A stretch of 43,004 bases of DNA, taken from positions 1 to 43,004 of the forward strand of contig NZ_BAIS01000020.1 in NCBI RefSeq assembly GCF_000613345.1. Direction: 5' to 3'. Both the position numbers and the translations under genes were made by a program. The notes under the pieces are model-generated. The model had not been told where the DNA came from, made no database searches, and was given only the letters and a program-made list of their open reading frames with translations. Shown here piece after piece: positions 35,110 to 43,004 of this stretch. Position 1 is the stretch's first letter. Every line of letters begins with the position of its first letter. This stretch comes from Prevotella disiens JCM 6334 = ATCC 29426 (lineage in GTDB: Bacteria > Bacteroidota > Bacteroidia > Bacteroidales > Bacteroidaceae).

Positions 35110-35158
35110 AATGGATTTTGGGTGTTGGGTTGGGGTGTTATATGAAAGATGAAGCCAA

Positions 35159-35830
35159 TTAGTAAATGCGAGGACCAAATATTTTTGTTCCCACTCTAAT
35201 CATTGTGCTGCGACATTCAATGGCAATAGGGTAGTCGTTGCTCATTCCCCACGAACGTTCTTTAAACGCTGGGTCGTTAGCAAAATACTTTTCCTTTACT
35301 TCATCGAAGAAATTGGCAGCTTCGGTCATTTCTTTTCTTATTTGTTCTTCATCGTCTGTATTTGATGCCATCATCATTAACCCAGAGATATGAACGTTTT
35401 TTAGTTCGCGCCATGCGCCTTCTTCTAACAATTGGCGACACTCTTCAATCTTGAAACCATACTTTGAAACTTCTTCGGCAATGTGCAATTCTAAAAGTAC
35501 GTTGATAATTCGGTTGTGCTTGGCAGCCTGTTTGTTGATTTCTTTCAATAGTTTGAACGAATCAACTGCCTCAATCATAGAGATATAAGGTGCAATGTAT
35601 TTCACTTTATTGGTCTGCAAATGCCCAATGAAGTGCCATTCTATATCCTTTGGGAGCGTACTTGCTTTTGCCGAAAGTTCCTGTTCGTGGCTTTCTCCAA
35701 AGATGCGTTGCCCCTCGTTGTAGGCTGCTTCAAGATATTCGTTGGGGTGAAACTTGCTGATGGCAATCAAACGGACACCTTCAGGTAGTCCGTCTTTCAC
35801 CTCATGTAAATTTGTTGCTACATCATACAT
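35159..35830 (-). CDS. YggS-family pyridoxal-phosphate homeostasis protein
   Basis: 223 residues of the YggS/PROSC family, a PLP-binding alanine-racemase-like barrel that controls free PLP and affects amino-acid metabolism. Key parts: LIAISKFHP with the PLP-binding Lys (about 26), FGESHEQEL, WHFIGHLQTNKVKYI, GLMMMAS, and SWGMSNDYPIAI...STMIRVGTKIFG at the C-terminus. Fits the usual length. In an apparent operon with DUF4494 upstream (33-bp gap) and the FAD oxidoreductase downstream (49-bp gap). Confidence 0.92.
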   Translation of the reverse strand: MYDVATNLHEVKDGLPEGVRLIAISKFHPNEYLEAAYNEGQRIFGESHEQELSAKASTLPKDIEWHFIGHLQTNKVKYIAPYISMIEAVDSFKLLKEINKQAAKHNRIINVLLELHIAEEVSKYGFKIEECRQLLEEGAWRELKNVHISGLMMMASNTDDEEQIRKEMTEAANFFDEVKEKYFANDPAFKERSWGMSNDYPIAIECRSTMIRVGTKIFGPRIY

Positions 35831-35863
35831 CGTTCAATTGTTTTATGGTATTCGACTTTTTGT

Positions 35864-36343
35864 TTATTCGTATTCAGGCTTTTCGGTTGGTTTGGCTGCT
35901 GATTTGTGTTCAAAAACGTCCATTAATTTTGTATCGGCAATAGAAACAATGTCGTAATCAATCATCGTTTTTCCCATTGCTTCGTCTACATGCTTTACCG
36001 CACCATTTACAGAGTGAGCTTGAACAAGGAAAGTTACGATAGAACGCTTTTCCTTTTCGGTCTTTTCGTCAATCGTAATAAAAGCCAAACGTGCCTTAAA
36101 CCATTTGTCATCTTTATCGCCATCGCTGAAGAAAATTTCTTTATAAGCTGCTGGAGTAATTGCTTTTACGTCAAATTCGCCAGTAATATAATGTAACATT
36201 TCTTCGGTTATGGCACTTTCTGCTTCCGAAAAACTCAAAGCTTCCACCGTGTAAGCCTCTGTAACTTTCTTTGTTTGACCATCTTCCATGGTCTTATCGT
36301 AGCGCACCTTAGTTTCAAACCAAGCACTTGATTTGCTTCTCAT
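35864..36343 (-). CDS. DUF4494 protein
   Basis: 159 residues: SAWFETKVRYDKTMEDGQTK, TEAYTVEALSFSEAESAI, KDDKWFKARLAFITIDEKT, KRSIVTFLVQAHSVNGAVKH. This repeated two-half pattern of beta strands and helices is the Bacteroidetes-specific DUF4494 family of unknown function. It is the first gene of the three-gene operon with yggS-like and FAD oxidoreductase genes; a TACTTTTG -7 box lies at 36416-36423. Confidence 0.88.
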   Translation of the reverse strand: MRSKSSAWFETKVRYDKTMEDGQTKKVTEAYTVEALSFSEAESAITEEMLHYITGEFDVKAITPAAYKEIFFSDGDKDDKWFKARLAFITIDEKTEKEKRSIVTFLVQAHSVNGAVKHVDEAMGKTMIDYDIVSIADTKLMDVFEHKSAAKPTEKPEYE

Positions 36344-36415
36344 TCTTTTCTAATTTATTAGTGATGCCCACCAAAGCATTTGTGCTGTGTTGGACATGAT
36401 GATTTATACTAACTG

Positions 36416-36423
36416 CAAAAGTA
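36416..36423 (-). promoter_or_regulatory. -7 box of the DUF4494-yggS-FAD operon
   Basis: TACTTTTG on the minus strand, 73 bases before the DUF4494 start. No convincing -33 TTTG. Confidence 0.5.
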
Positions 36424-36522
36424 CTAAAAAAGTCTGGCTTAATCTAACTTTGTTCGCTCAAAAAAATCATAATTCATTTCGGAAAATACAAAAGCACCGC
36501 CACTAAACGATACCGTAATTTT

Positions 36523-36583
36523 TAAAACAATGGGTTTTGAACACCAAAAGAGCCTATTTTGAGCTTCAAAACAATAGGTTTTT
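36523..36583. repeat. 22-bp-period palindromic triplet repeat, copy 4
   Basis: Units 36523-36539, 36545-36561 and 36567-36583, the last reading CAAAACAATAGGTTTTT as in copy 3. It sits just upstream of the TATCTTTG box of the permease gene, in the 390-base gap between divergent genes, so it may affect the -33 region. Confidence 0.8.
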
Positions 36584-36596
36584 AATTTTAAAGCGT

Positions 36597-36604
36597 TATC
36601 TTTG
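36597..36604 (+). promoter_or_regulatory. -7 box of the permease gene
   Basis: TATCTTTG, 13 bases after the triplet repeat. No TTTG at the ideal -33 distance. The leader to the ATG at 36734 is about 120 bases. Confidence 0.55.
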
Positions 36605-36733
36605 CATGGCAGTTTATACGACAATAGGGCAAGGCGGACGTGTTCGACCAGTCTGAATTGTCTGAAAAAAGCAAAAAGTGAATTGTGTCTGACTCGTCCG
36701 ACTCGTCCCACATTATTAAAAAATAACAAGCAA

Positions 36734-37981
36734 ATGAACTTTCCTTTATTCATAGCAAGAAAGATAAATGGTAACGAAGATAAAAAGCGCAAGGTTTCAA
36801 AGCCTGCGATTCGCATTGCAACCTTTGGTGTAGCCATAGGTCTTGCCGTGATGATTATATCGGTTTGTGTCGTGCTTGGTTTTAAACATACCATTCGTGA
36901 TAAGGTCATTGGGTTTGGTAGCCATATAACAGTAGCCAATTACAACTCCTTGCAGAGTTCTGACGATTACCCAATTGTAGTAAACGATACAACAATAAAC
37001 AAACTGAAAAAGGTGAACAATGTACGTCATGTGCAGCGATTTGCCTATACGCAAGGTATATTGAAAACCGATGACGATTTTCTCGGAGTAGTTTTAAAAG
37101 GAGTAGGAGCAGAGTTTGATACTACTTTCATTCATAAAAGTATGGTGGAAGGAAGCATTCCAACTTTCTCAGACAAGGCAAATCAACAGAAAATATTAAT
37201 CTCAAAAACGATTGCTGAAAAGTTAAATCTAAAAGTAAACGATAAAATTTTTGCCTATTTTGTCAATCAACAAGGAGTGCGTACACGTCGTTTCACCATT
37301 TCGGGAATCTACGAAACCAATATGAAACAATTTGATTCGCAAATTTGTTTCACCGACCTTTATACAACTAATAAGCTAAATGGTTGGAAAACAGACCAAT
37401 GTAGTGGGGCAGAAGTCTTGATAAACGACTTTAATCAACTTGACATTTCGGCTTTAAAAGTGCTTAATAGTGTGAAAGGAACGACCGATAGATATGGTGC
37501 AACTTATTCGGCTGCAACCGTCATAGAACAAAATCCACAAATATTTTCATGGTTAGACCTTATGGATTTGAATGTTTGGATTATACTTGCCCTCATGATT
37601 TCAGTTGCAGGAGTAACCATGATTTCAGGTTTACTCATTATTATATTAGAACGAACCCAAATGATTGGCATCATGAAAGCCATGGGTTCAACCAATAAAC
37701 AAGTGCGCCATATCTTCCTTTGGTTTGCAACTTTCATCATTGGAAAAGGATTGTTGTTGGGCAATCTTGTCGGATTAGGCATCGTTTTATTGCAAAAATA
37801 TACAGGTTTGGTATCCCTTGACCCAAAAACTTATTACGTTAGCACCGTCCCCGTAGAGATAAATCTACCACTTATTCTTATCTTGAATATTGCTACCTTA
37901 TTAATATGTGTCTTTGTTTTAATTGCTCCGAGCTACCTAATAAGCCACATACACCCAGCAAAATCAATGCATTACGAGTAA
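36734..37981 (+). CDS. LolC/LolE-type ABC transporter permease
   Basis: 415 residues from ATG 36734, which begins with the family pattern MNFPLFIARK. A transmembrane helix (FGVAIGLAVMIISVCVVLGF) is followed by a large periplasmic MacB-like domain (about 55-270) and three C-terminal FtsX helices (LALMISVAGVTMISGLLII, FIIGKGLLLGNLVGLGIVLL, LILILNIATLLICVFVLIA). It probably takes part in moving lipoproteins from the inner membrane, powered by an ATPase (LolD type) encoded elsewhere. The frame open upstream to 36602 lies in the leader and is not the start. Confidence 0.88.
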   Translation: MNFPLFIARKINGNEDKKRKVSKPAIRIATFGVAIGLAVMIISVCVVLGFKHTIRDKVIGFGSHITVANYNSLQSSDDYPIVVNDTTINKLKKVNNVRHVQRFAYTQGILKTDDDFLGVVLKGVGAEFDTTFIHKSMVEGSIPTFSDKANQQKILISKTIAEKLNLKVNDKIFAYFVNQQGVRTRRFTISGIYETNMKQFDSQICFTDLYTTNKLNGWKTDQCSGAEVLINDFNQLDISALKVLNSVKGTTDRYGATYSAATVIEQNPQIFSWLDLMDLNVWIILALMISVAGVTMISGLLIIILERTQMIGIMKAMGSTNKQVRHIFLWFATFIIGKGLLLGNLVGLGIVLLQKYTGLVSLDPKTYYVSTVPVEINLPLILILNIATLLICVFVLIAPSYLISHIHPAKSMHYE

Positions 37982-38052
37982 GAAAAACTAATGTTCCTTT
38001 CTTAGTTTTATCGCACAAAATGAGAGAAAAAGTGCAATAATGCACAAATATT

Positions 38053-38083
38053 TTTGAAATGTGCAATATATTTCTTACCTTTG
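38053..38083 (+). promoter_or_regulatory. Promoter of the acyl-CoA ligase gene
   Basis: TTTG (38053-38056), 19 bases, TACCTTTG (38076-38083): full consensus, 23 bases before the ATG at 38107. Confidence 0.8.
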
Positions 38084-38106
38084 CAGTGTTTTTTAAGCAA
38101 CATATA

Positions 38107-39768
38107 ATGGAACATATCCCTAGTTTTAACGAATTAATAGAGAAAAGTATCATTGAACATTGGGATCTTGATGCTTTAACAGATTATAAAGGAAAAACGC
38201 TTCAATATCATGATGTAGCTCGTAAAATCGAGAAAATACATATTATGTATGAGGCAAGTGGTATAAAAAAAGGAGATAAGATTGCTATCTGTGGACGCAA
38301 TTCTTCTATGTGGGCTGTTTCTTTTTTCGCAACCTTAACTTATGGGGCAGTTGCCGTACCTATTTTGCATGAATTTACACCTGAGCAAATCCATAATATC
38401 GTAAACCATTCAGAAGCAAAACTACTTTTTGTGGGTGATATTATTGCAACGGAAATTGATGCAACCAAAATGCCAGACCTTGAAGGCATAATCTATCTAC
38501 CTGATTTATCGCTTTCATTGAGCAGAACCGAAAAACTTACCTACGCTCGTGAGCATCTTAACGAAATGTTTGGACGTAAATACCCTAAATTTTTCCGTCA
38601 AGAACATGTTAAATATTACCGTGAACAAAGTCCTGATGAGTTAGCACTGATTAATTACACAAGTGGTACAACAGGGCGTTCAAAAGGTGTCATGATTCCT
38701 TATCGTGCCATGTGGAGCAATGCCGACTTTGCTAGCAATGCTTTAGGGAAAAATCTTAAATCTGGAGATAACATTATTAGCATTCTGCCAATGGCTCACA
38801 TGTACGGAATGGCTTTTGAACTCATTTTTGAATTCATCACTGGCGCACATATTTTCTATCTTACACGTATGCCTTCACCAGCTATTATTGCACAAGCACT
38901 TGCTGATGTTAAGCCTACGCTGATGATTGCGGTTCCACTTATTATAGAGAAAATTATCCGTAAACGTGTGTTCCCAAAGATTCAAACAAGTCGCATGAAG
39001 TTGCTGCTTAATACACCTGTTATCAATAAAAAGGTAAAAGAGAAGATTTGTGAACAGGTGGTTGCTGCTTTTGGCGGTAATATTTATCAAGTTGTCATCG
39101 GTGGTGCAGCTTTGAATCGTGAAATAGAAACGTTCTTAAAAGAAATAAACTTCCCATTTACAGTAGGCTATGGTGCAACCGAATGCGCTCCAATTATTGG
39201 TTATAGCGATTGGAAAGAGTTTGTTCCCACATCATGCGGTAAGCCAGCTTTACACCAAGAAGTGAGAATTGATAGTATAGACCCTGAAAATGTTCCAGGC
39301 GAAATCATTACAAGAGGTCCTAATGTTTTATTAGGTTATTATAAAAACGAGGAAGCAACCCGTGAAGTGATTGATGCTGATGGTTGGTTCCACACAGGCG
39401 ACCTTGGAACAATGGACGCAGAGCAGAATATTTTTATCAAAGGACGTTCTAAAAATATGCTCTTAGGTAGTAACGGACAGAACATTTACCCAGAAGAAAT
39501 AGAAGATAAACTCAATTCTATGCCGCTTGTTAGCGAATGTTTGGTTGTTCAAAGAGAAGAAAAACTCATTGGTTTGGTCTTCCCTGATTTAGAAGAAGCA
39601 AAAGAACTTGGACTAAATGATGCTGATTTAAGAAATTTGATGGACGAAAGTAAGAAGCAATTGAACGAAATTATGCCTGCTTACTACAAATTGGCTGATA
39701 TAGAAATTATGGAAGAAGAGTTTGTTAAAACCCCAAAGCGTTCAATCAAACGTTACTTATACAAGTAA
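38107..39768 (+). CDS. AMP-forming long-chain acyl-CoA synthetase-like ligase
   Basis: 553 residues of the ANL superfamily, which activates a carboxylic acid with ATP and transfers it to CoA. The P-loop motif INYTSGTTGRSKGVMIPY (near 183), the motif FTVGYGATECAPIIGY, GWFHTGDLG (near 427) and the hinge/catalytic region IKGRSKNMLLGSNGQNIYPE are present. The C-terminal Lys of the family is in TPKRSIKRYL. A long-chain fatty acid substrate is the common annotation for this Bacteroidetes type and is inferred. The upstream frame from 38059 covers the promoter and is excluded. Confidence 0.9.
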   Translation: MEHIPSFNELIEKSIIEHWDLDALTDYKGKTLQYHDVARKIEKIHIMYEASGIKKGDKIAICGRNSSMWAVSFFATLTYGAVAVPILHEFTPEQIHNIVNHSEAKLLFVGDIIATEIDATKMPDLEGIIYLPDLSLSLSRTEKLTYAREHLNEMFGRKYPKFFRQEHVKYYREQSPDELALINYTSGTTGRSKGVMIPYRAMWSNADFASNALGKNLKSGDNIISILPMAHMYGMAFELIFEFITGAHIFYLTRMPSPAIIAQALADVKPTLMIAVPLIIEKIIRKRVFPKIQTSRMKLLLNTPVINKKVKEKICEQVVAAFGGNIYQVVIGGAALNREIETFLKEINFPFTVGYGATECAPIIGYSDWKEFVPTSCGKPALHQEVRIDSIDPENVPGEIITRGPNVLLGYYKNEEATREVIDADGWFHTGDLGTMDAEQNIFIKGRSKNMLLGSNGQNIYPEEIEDKLNSMPLVSECLVVQREEKLIGLVFPDLEEAKELGLNDADLRNLMDESKKQLNEIMPAYYKLADIEIMEEEFVKTPKRSIKRYLYK

Positions 39769-39787
39769 AATAGAAGTGATAAAATAA

Positions 39788-39822
39788 AAAGAGTCCTTTC
39801 GTTTCAAGCGAAAGGACTCTTT
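39788..39822. terminator. Terminator of the acyl-CoA ligase gene
   Basis: A 14-bp perfect stem (AAAGAGTCCTTTCG with CGAAAGGACTCTTT) and a 7-base loop, 20 bases after the ligase stop. It lies inside the open frame of the opposite-strand polyvalent protein, marking a junction. Confidence 0.85.
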
Positions 39823-40102
39823 CTATTTTCTTTCCCTCTGACTTCGTAATAGCTTCCATTGCTTCTTTTAACCCGAGCATGCTATCTTGCAGTGCTTCTT
39901 GCGTTTGAAACATTGAACGTCTTACACGCTGCTCATAAATACTACTTGCATCTGTTTCCGTAGGGTCTACTTTACGATACAAAACATCGTCATTTAATTT
40001 GCGATTTTCAAAGTTTTCAACTATCTTTGTAGCAGAATTAAGGGCTTGATTGTCTATTTCCTGTTGAGCATAATGTGATACTGAGGAGAGCCAATTAAGC
40101 CA

Positions 40103-40202
40103 TTTTTCTTTGTCTACCCATTGTAGGCTGCCATTTTCTACAATAGGATAAATGACATCATCATTTAATTTGCGATTTTCAAAATCTTTAATTATCTTTG
40201 CA
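40103..40202. repeat. 100-bp direct repeat in the polyvalent protein gene, copy 1
   Basis: Nearly identical to 40271-40370 at an offset of 168 bp (56 codons), so the protein repeats the segment KDFENRKLNDDVIYPIVENG and SLQWVDKEK. A shorter third copy lies at about 39985-40042. Confidence 0.85.
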
Positions 40203-40270
40203 GCAGAATTAAGTCTTGAACTGCTGAGGGCTTCCGCGCGGAGTGCGGAGTGGTGCAGATAGTTCAAGGC

Positions 40271-40370
40271 TTTTTCTTTGTCTACCCATTGTAGGCTGCC
40301 ATTTTCTACAATAGGATAAATAACATCATCATTTAATTTGCGATTTTCAAAATCTTTCACTATCTTTGCA
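40271..40370. repeat. 100-bp direct repeat in the polyvalent protein gene, copy 2
   Basis: Partner of 40103-40202; in-frame, so copy number can change without breaking the protein. It follows the MuF-C-like region. Confidence 0.85.
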
Positions 40371-43004
40371 ATGGAGTCCAAATCCAAATAATCCACGTCA
40401 GCGAGAATCGTTCGCTGTTGGTTTATGAGGTTTTGGACTTTTTCTTTATTTACACGAAGAAGCTTACCTTGACTTATCCAATTCAGCCATTCTGCATTAT
40501 CCTTTGGAAATACATTCCTGATACTATTAATATGTAATTCTCTGCCATTTATTGTAGGATGGAGAGACAGCCCAACAATAAAGTTCTTATCGCCCTGCTG
40601 AAGTTCAATAACAATATTTTGAGCTTTGCGTTCATCACCATATTTGAAGATAGCCATTGGATGTTGTAAGGATTTCACAAGATTTTTTACCTCTGATAAA
40701 TCAAAATCATGACCAAAAGACGTAGCCTTTTCCTTTAATCGCGTAGCGTTAAGCTGGATAGGAAGATTAGGAATACCAGTACTTAAAAGAATACTGCTCG
40801 GCATACCCAAATCATAAACATAACCTTTTGGCAATGTTCCATCAATCTGTTGTTGCAAAGCATCATTAAACCGCTCATTCACTTCATCAAGTCCAACAGA
40901 AGCCTCTGCAACCTCGCCCGACGTTACCTCTGTCTGCTCTGCATAATTACCAACCTTTAATCGGTACTGCATAGCAACATCTTCCGCCACATCAAAGACA
41001 CCACGCTTACCGCCTTTCTTCAAGTTCTCATAACTGCGCCACAGAATATAACGCAAATCATTATCAGTAAGTTCTGCACGATGTAAGCCTACTGCGCTTA
41101 GCATTTCACCAAAGAATTGTTTGATACGCTGCCAAACGCTCGGTTTGACATGTTCAAAGTTGGTATCTTCTGCCATGCTCGCAAGATACTCCTCCGTTGC
41201 CGTTGCATAATCCCAACCACGCTTAGAAGATTTACGCATGATTTCAAGCCTTGTAGCTTCATCTACCTGCATAAAGATAGATTCTATCATATTGTCAAAC
41301 TCTTCACCAAACAACTCCCTTAACCCATGATGCGCTACTGCTTCGTGTAAAATAGTCTTTTCAATATCTGCAATATTAGCATGGTTAGGCACAACAACGG
41401 TTATCTTACCTGTACGCTTTGATGTTGGCTTCAATACGAGCATCAACGGATGTAGGCGCATAGTCTACACCACGCTCTGCATGGTTATTGGTTGTGTTTA
41501 ATCTCGATAAGCGTCCAGAGGGTCGTCCAGTGCTGCTGCGTACTTCTGCATTTCTGCTCTGTACTCCGCTATTTCCTTGTCGCTCAGTCCTGCGTTCTGT
41601 AGGATTTGCGTCCAGTTGTCCCGGTTCAGCTGTCCTGCGCCCAGAAGATTCTCGTGGCGAAACTCCATCATCGCTTCTTCTATTCTCTCTTCGAGTTCTT
41701 TGGTTATCTTCATCGTCTTTGTCTTTATTAGTTAAACTTGGGGCTTCATCAAACAAATTGCCCTCCATGTGCGAAGATACAACTTTTTTCTTATTCCCCT
41801 TGCTGTTTGGAGTTTTTTCTGTATCTTTGCCATCAGACAAAGCAGCGTTTTCGAGAGTAGCTGTGTCATTCTCGTTGCCTATTTGGGTCTTATCAGTGTC
41901 TGTAGTATTGTTAAGAACGCTGTTTTTCTTTTCAAACATTGTAAGCAACCAATTTTTCTTTTTGCTATCCCATGTAAGGCGTACGGCAGATTGATACTTT
42001 TCGCTTTCCAACTGCACACGATTGTCTGTGCGTTTGGTAACAATCATATCTTCTAATATTTCTTGCAAGTTATCAAGTACTTCTGGGTGGTATTTAGCGA
42101 GTTTGGCAAGTCCAAAACCATCGCTTTTTGCTGTTCCCTCTTTTCCCCAAACCAAATCAATATTTCCAATATCTTTGTGGTGTAAAGCAGCGATAGCTTC
42201 TCCGTCTTGTTTTGATAATAAGAACTTAATAGCTTCGTTTGCTTTTCCTTTGAATTGGTCGTATATAGCTCCAAAATCTCCGTATCCTATTGGTTGTGGT
42301 TCTTGTTTTACCTTTTCAACTTTCAAAGTACCATCTGCATTAATAGGATTACCTTGCTTATCTACTCCTCCTTGTGCGCCCTGATGTACAAATCCATTCT
42401 CAACTTCGCCTTGAGTGCCAACTTCAATTGTTCTTCCTTGCTCTTGGCTTTCGTTATCTCCTCGGCTGTTATCAACTTCTTCGCCTTGCAAAACTGAATT
42501 GCTTTGAGTAATTCCTACCTCTTCATCAGTAGGAATTGCATCGGTTTCTTGATTTTTAACGCTGCTTCCTTGTTCGTTATTAGAACTTTGCGTATCTTTG
42601 CCAGCAGAAGAAACGTTATTCCCTTGCGTAGGAAGGAGGTCCGGCACATCGCTTTGATGTTCAGTTAAGCGCATTTCAGAACTGTTGGGGAGTAACGTTT
42701 CTTTTGTGTATGCACGTTCAAACTCCATTAATTTGTTTTTCATTTTGTTAGGATTAACAAAATGACTACTAACAGATATTTCCAATCCCTCTTTTGCAAC
42801 AGTGCGCCAAACGACATTTCCCTCAATCAAGAGTCGTAATATTCTGTTGCGGCTCTTTTCTTGATTAGATACTACAACTTCTTTACCGTCAATGCTTACG
42901 GTTACTGATGTAAAATAATAATAGCGTGAGCCGTCTGCCTTTTTGAAAGATTTTATAAAAATATAACCCCAGTTCGGGATAACAATAGTTCGTTAAAATT
43001 TGAG

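Larger units (their letters stand above)
39746..42998 (-). pseudogene. Large mobile-element polyvalent protein (DUF3519, zincin-like, MuF-C), frameshifted and truncated at both ends
   Basis: Coding runs from the window edge (frame open from about 42998, no ATG) to 39746, with one extra base near 41415 separating 41406-42830 from 39746-41461. Regions in order: a beta-rich piece; low-complexity Ser/Glu/Asn linker; a DUF3519-like putative RNase region (FGAIYDQFKGKANEAIKFLL, KDIGNIDLVWGKEG, KYHPEVLDNLQEILEDM); a polar linker; a zincin-like LHEAVAHHG; a MuF C-terminal RNase-toxin-like region (GMPSSILLSTGIPNLPI, HDFDLSEVKNLVKSLQHP); then 56-residue repeats. The last residues are translated from the ligase terminator, so the natural 3' end is missing. 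Such proteins travel on conjugative elements or phages. Domain names are from memory of the families. Confidence 0.6.

Noticed and set aside
36439..36939. 166-codon minus-strand frame
   Set aside because: It overlaps the triplet repeat and the antisense of the permease gene and has no recognisable protein pattern.
1..43004. CRISPR array
   Set aside because: The 22-bp-period repeats have only three palindromic units with 5-bp spacers and no cas genes; the 23-bp tandem repeat has no spacers.

Overview
The window looks like a Bacteroidales chromosome, most likely Prevotella or a close relative. It is AT-rich and has repeated promoters of the Bacteroidetes sigma-ABfr type (TTTG, 19-21 bases, TAnnTTTG), for example in front of rnpB, tRNA-Cys and the acyl-CoA ligase. 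It encodes secreted proteins with C-terminal tails like those of type IX secretion cargo, a BtuB/BtuG-type vitamin B12 locus, and housekeeping genes of Bacteroidetes type (Nif3 plus zinc-ribbon protein, PyrK/PyrD, DUF4494-YggS-FAD oxidoreductase).

Layout. 1-7.2 kb: two large secreted surface proteins on the minus strand, both interrupted by single-base frameshifts, flank a plus-strand Nif3/zinc-ribbon pair. 7.4-14.1 kb: porin, a stand-alone HsdR-N-like protein divergent from holA, a long AT-rich gap, an HTH regulator, then pyrK-pyrD (pyrD frameshifted). 14.16-17.26 kb: a low-GC accessory island of immunity-type genes and orphan toxin tails, ending in a 17-bp inverted repeat. 17.5-19.2 kb: rnpB, three small membrane or cytoplasmic protein genes and tRNA-Cys. 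19.2-22.2 kb: a second 91-bp copy of the island's left end, a strongly structured RNA candidate, an EcoRI-type adenine methyltransferase and a DUF262-HNH protein, together a candidate restriction-modification or defence pair. 22.2-29.2 kb: minus-strand lipoprotein, secreted protein and the btuB-btuG-surface protein operon. 29.3-36.3 kb: GNAT acetyltransferase, phosphohexomutase, large lipoprotein, FAD oxidoreductase, YggS, DUF4494. 36.7-39.8 kb: LolC/E-type permease and an AMP-forming acyl-CoA ligase. 39.7-43.0 kb: the 3' part of a very large mobile-element protein with two RNase-toxin-like regions and a zincin-like motif, truncated at the ligase terminator and running off the window.

The most striking features are (1) the toxin/immunity island with its repeated structured end, (2) the methyltransferase and DUF262-HNH pair preceded by a hairpin RNA that could switch to a terminator, (3) at least four families of dispersed palindromic repeats, one of them a 22-bp-period triplet found at four gene borders, and (4) at least nine single-base frameshifts in otherwise intact genes. 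The frameshifts suggest either sequencing/assembly error or active gene decay. All functional names come from recognising motifs in the translated sequence; no database search was run.
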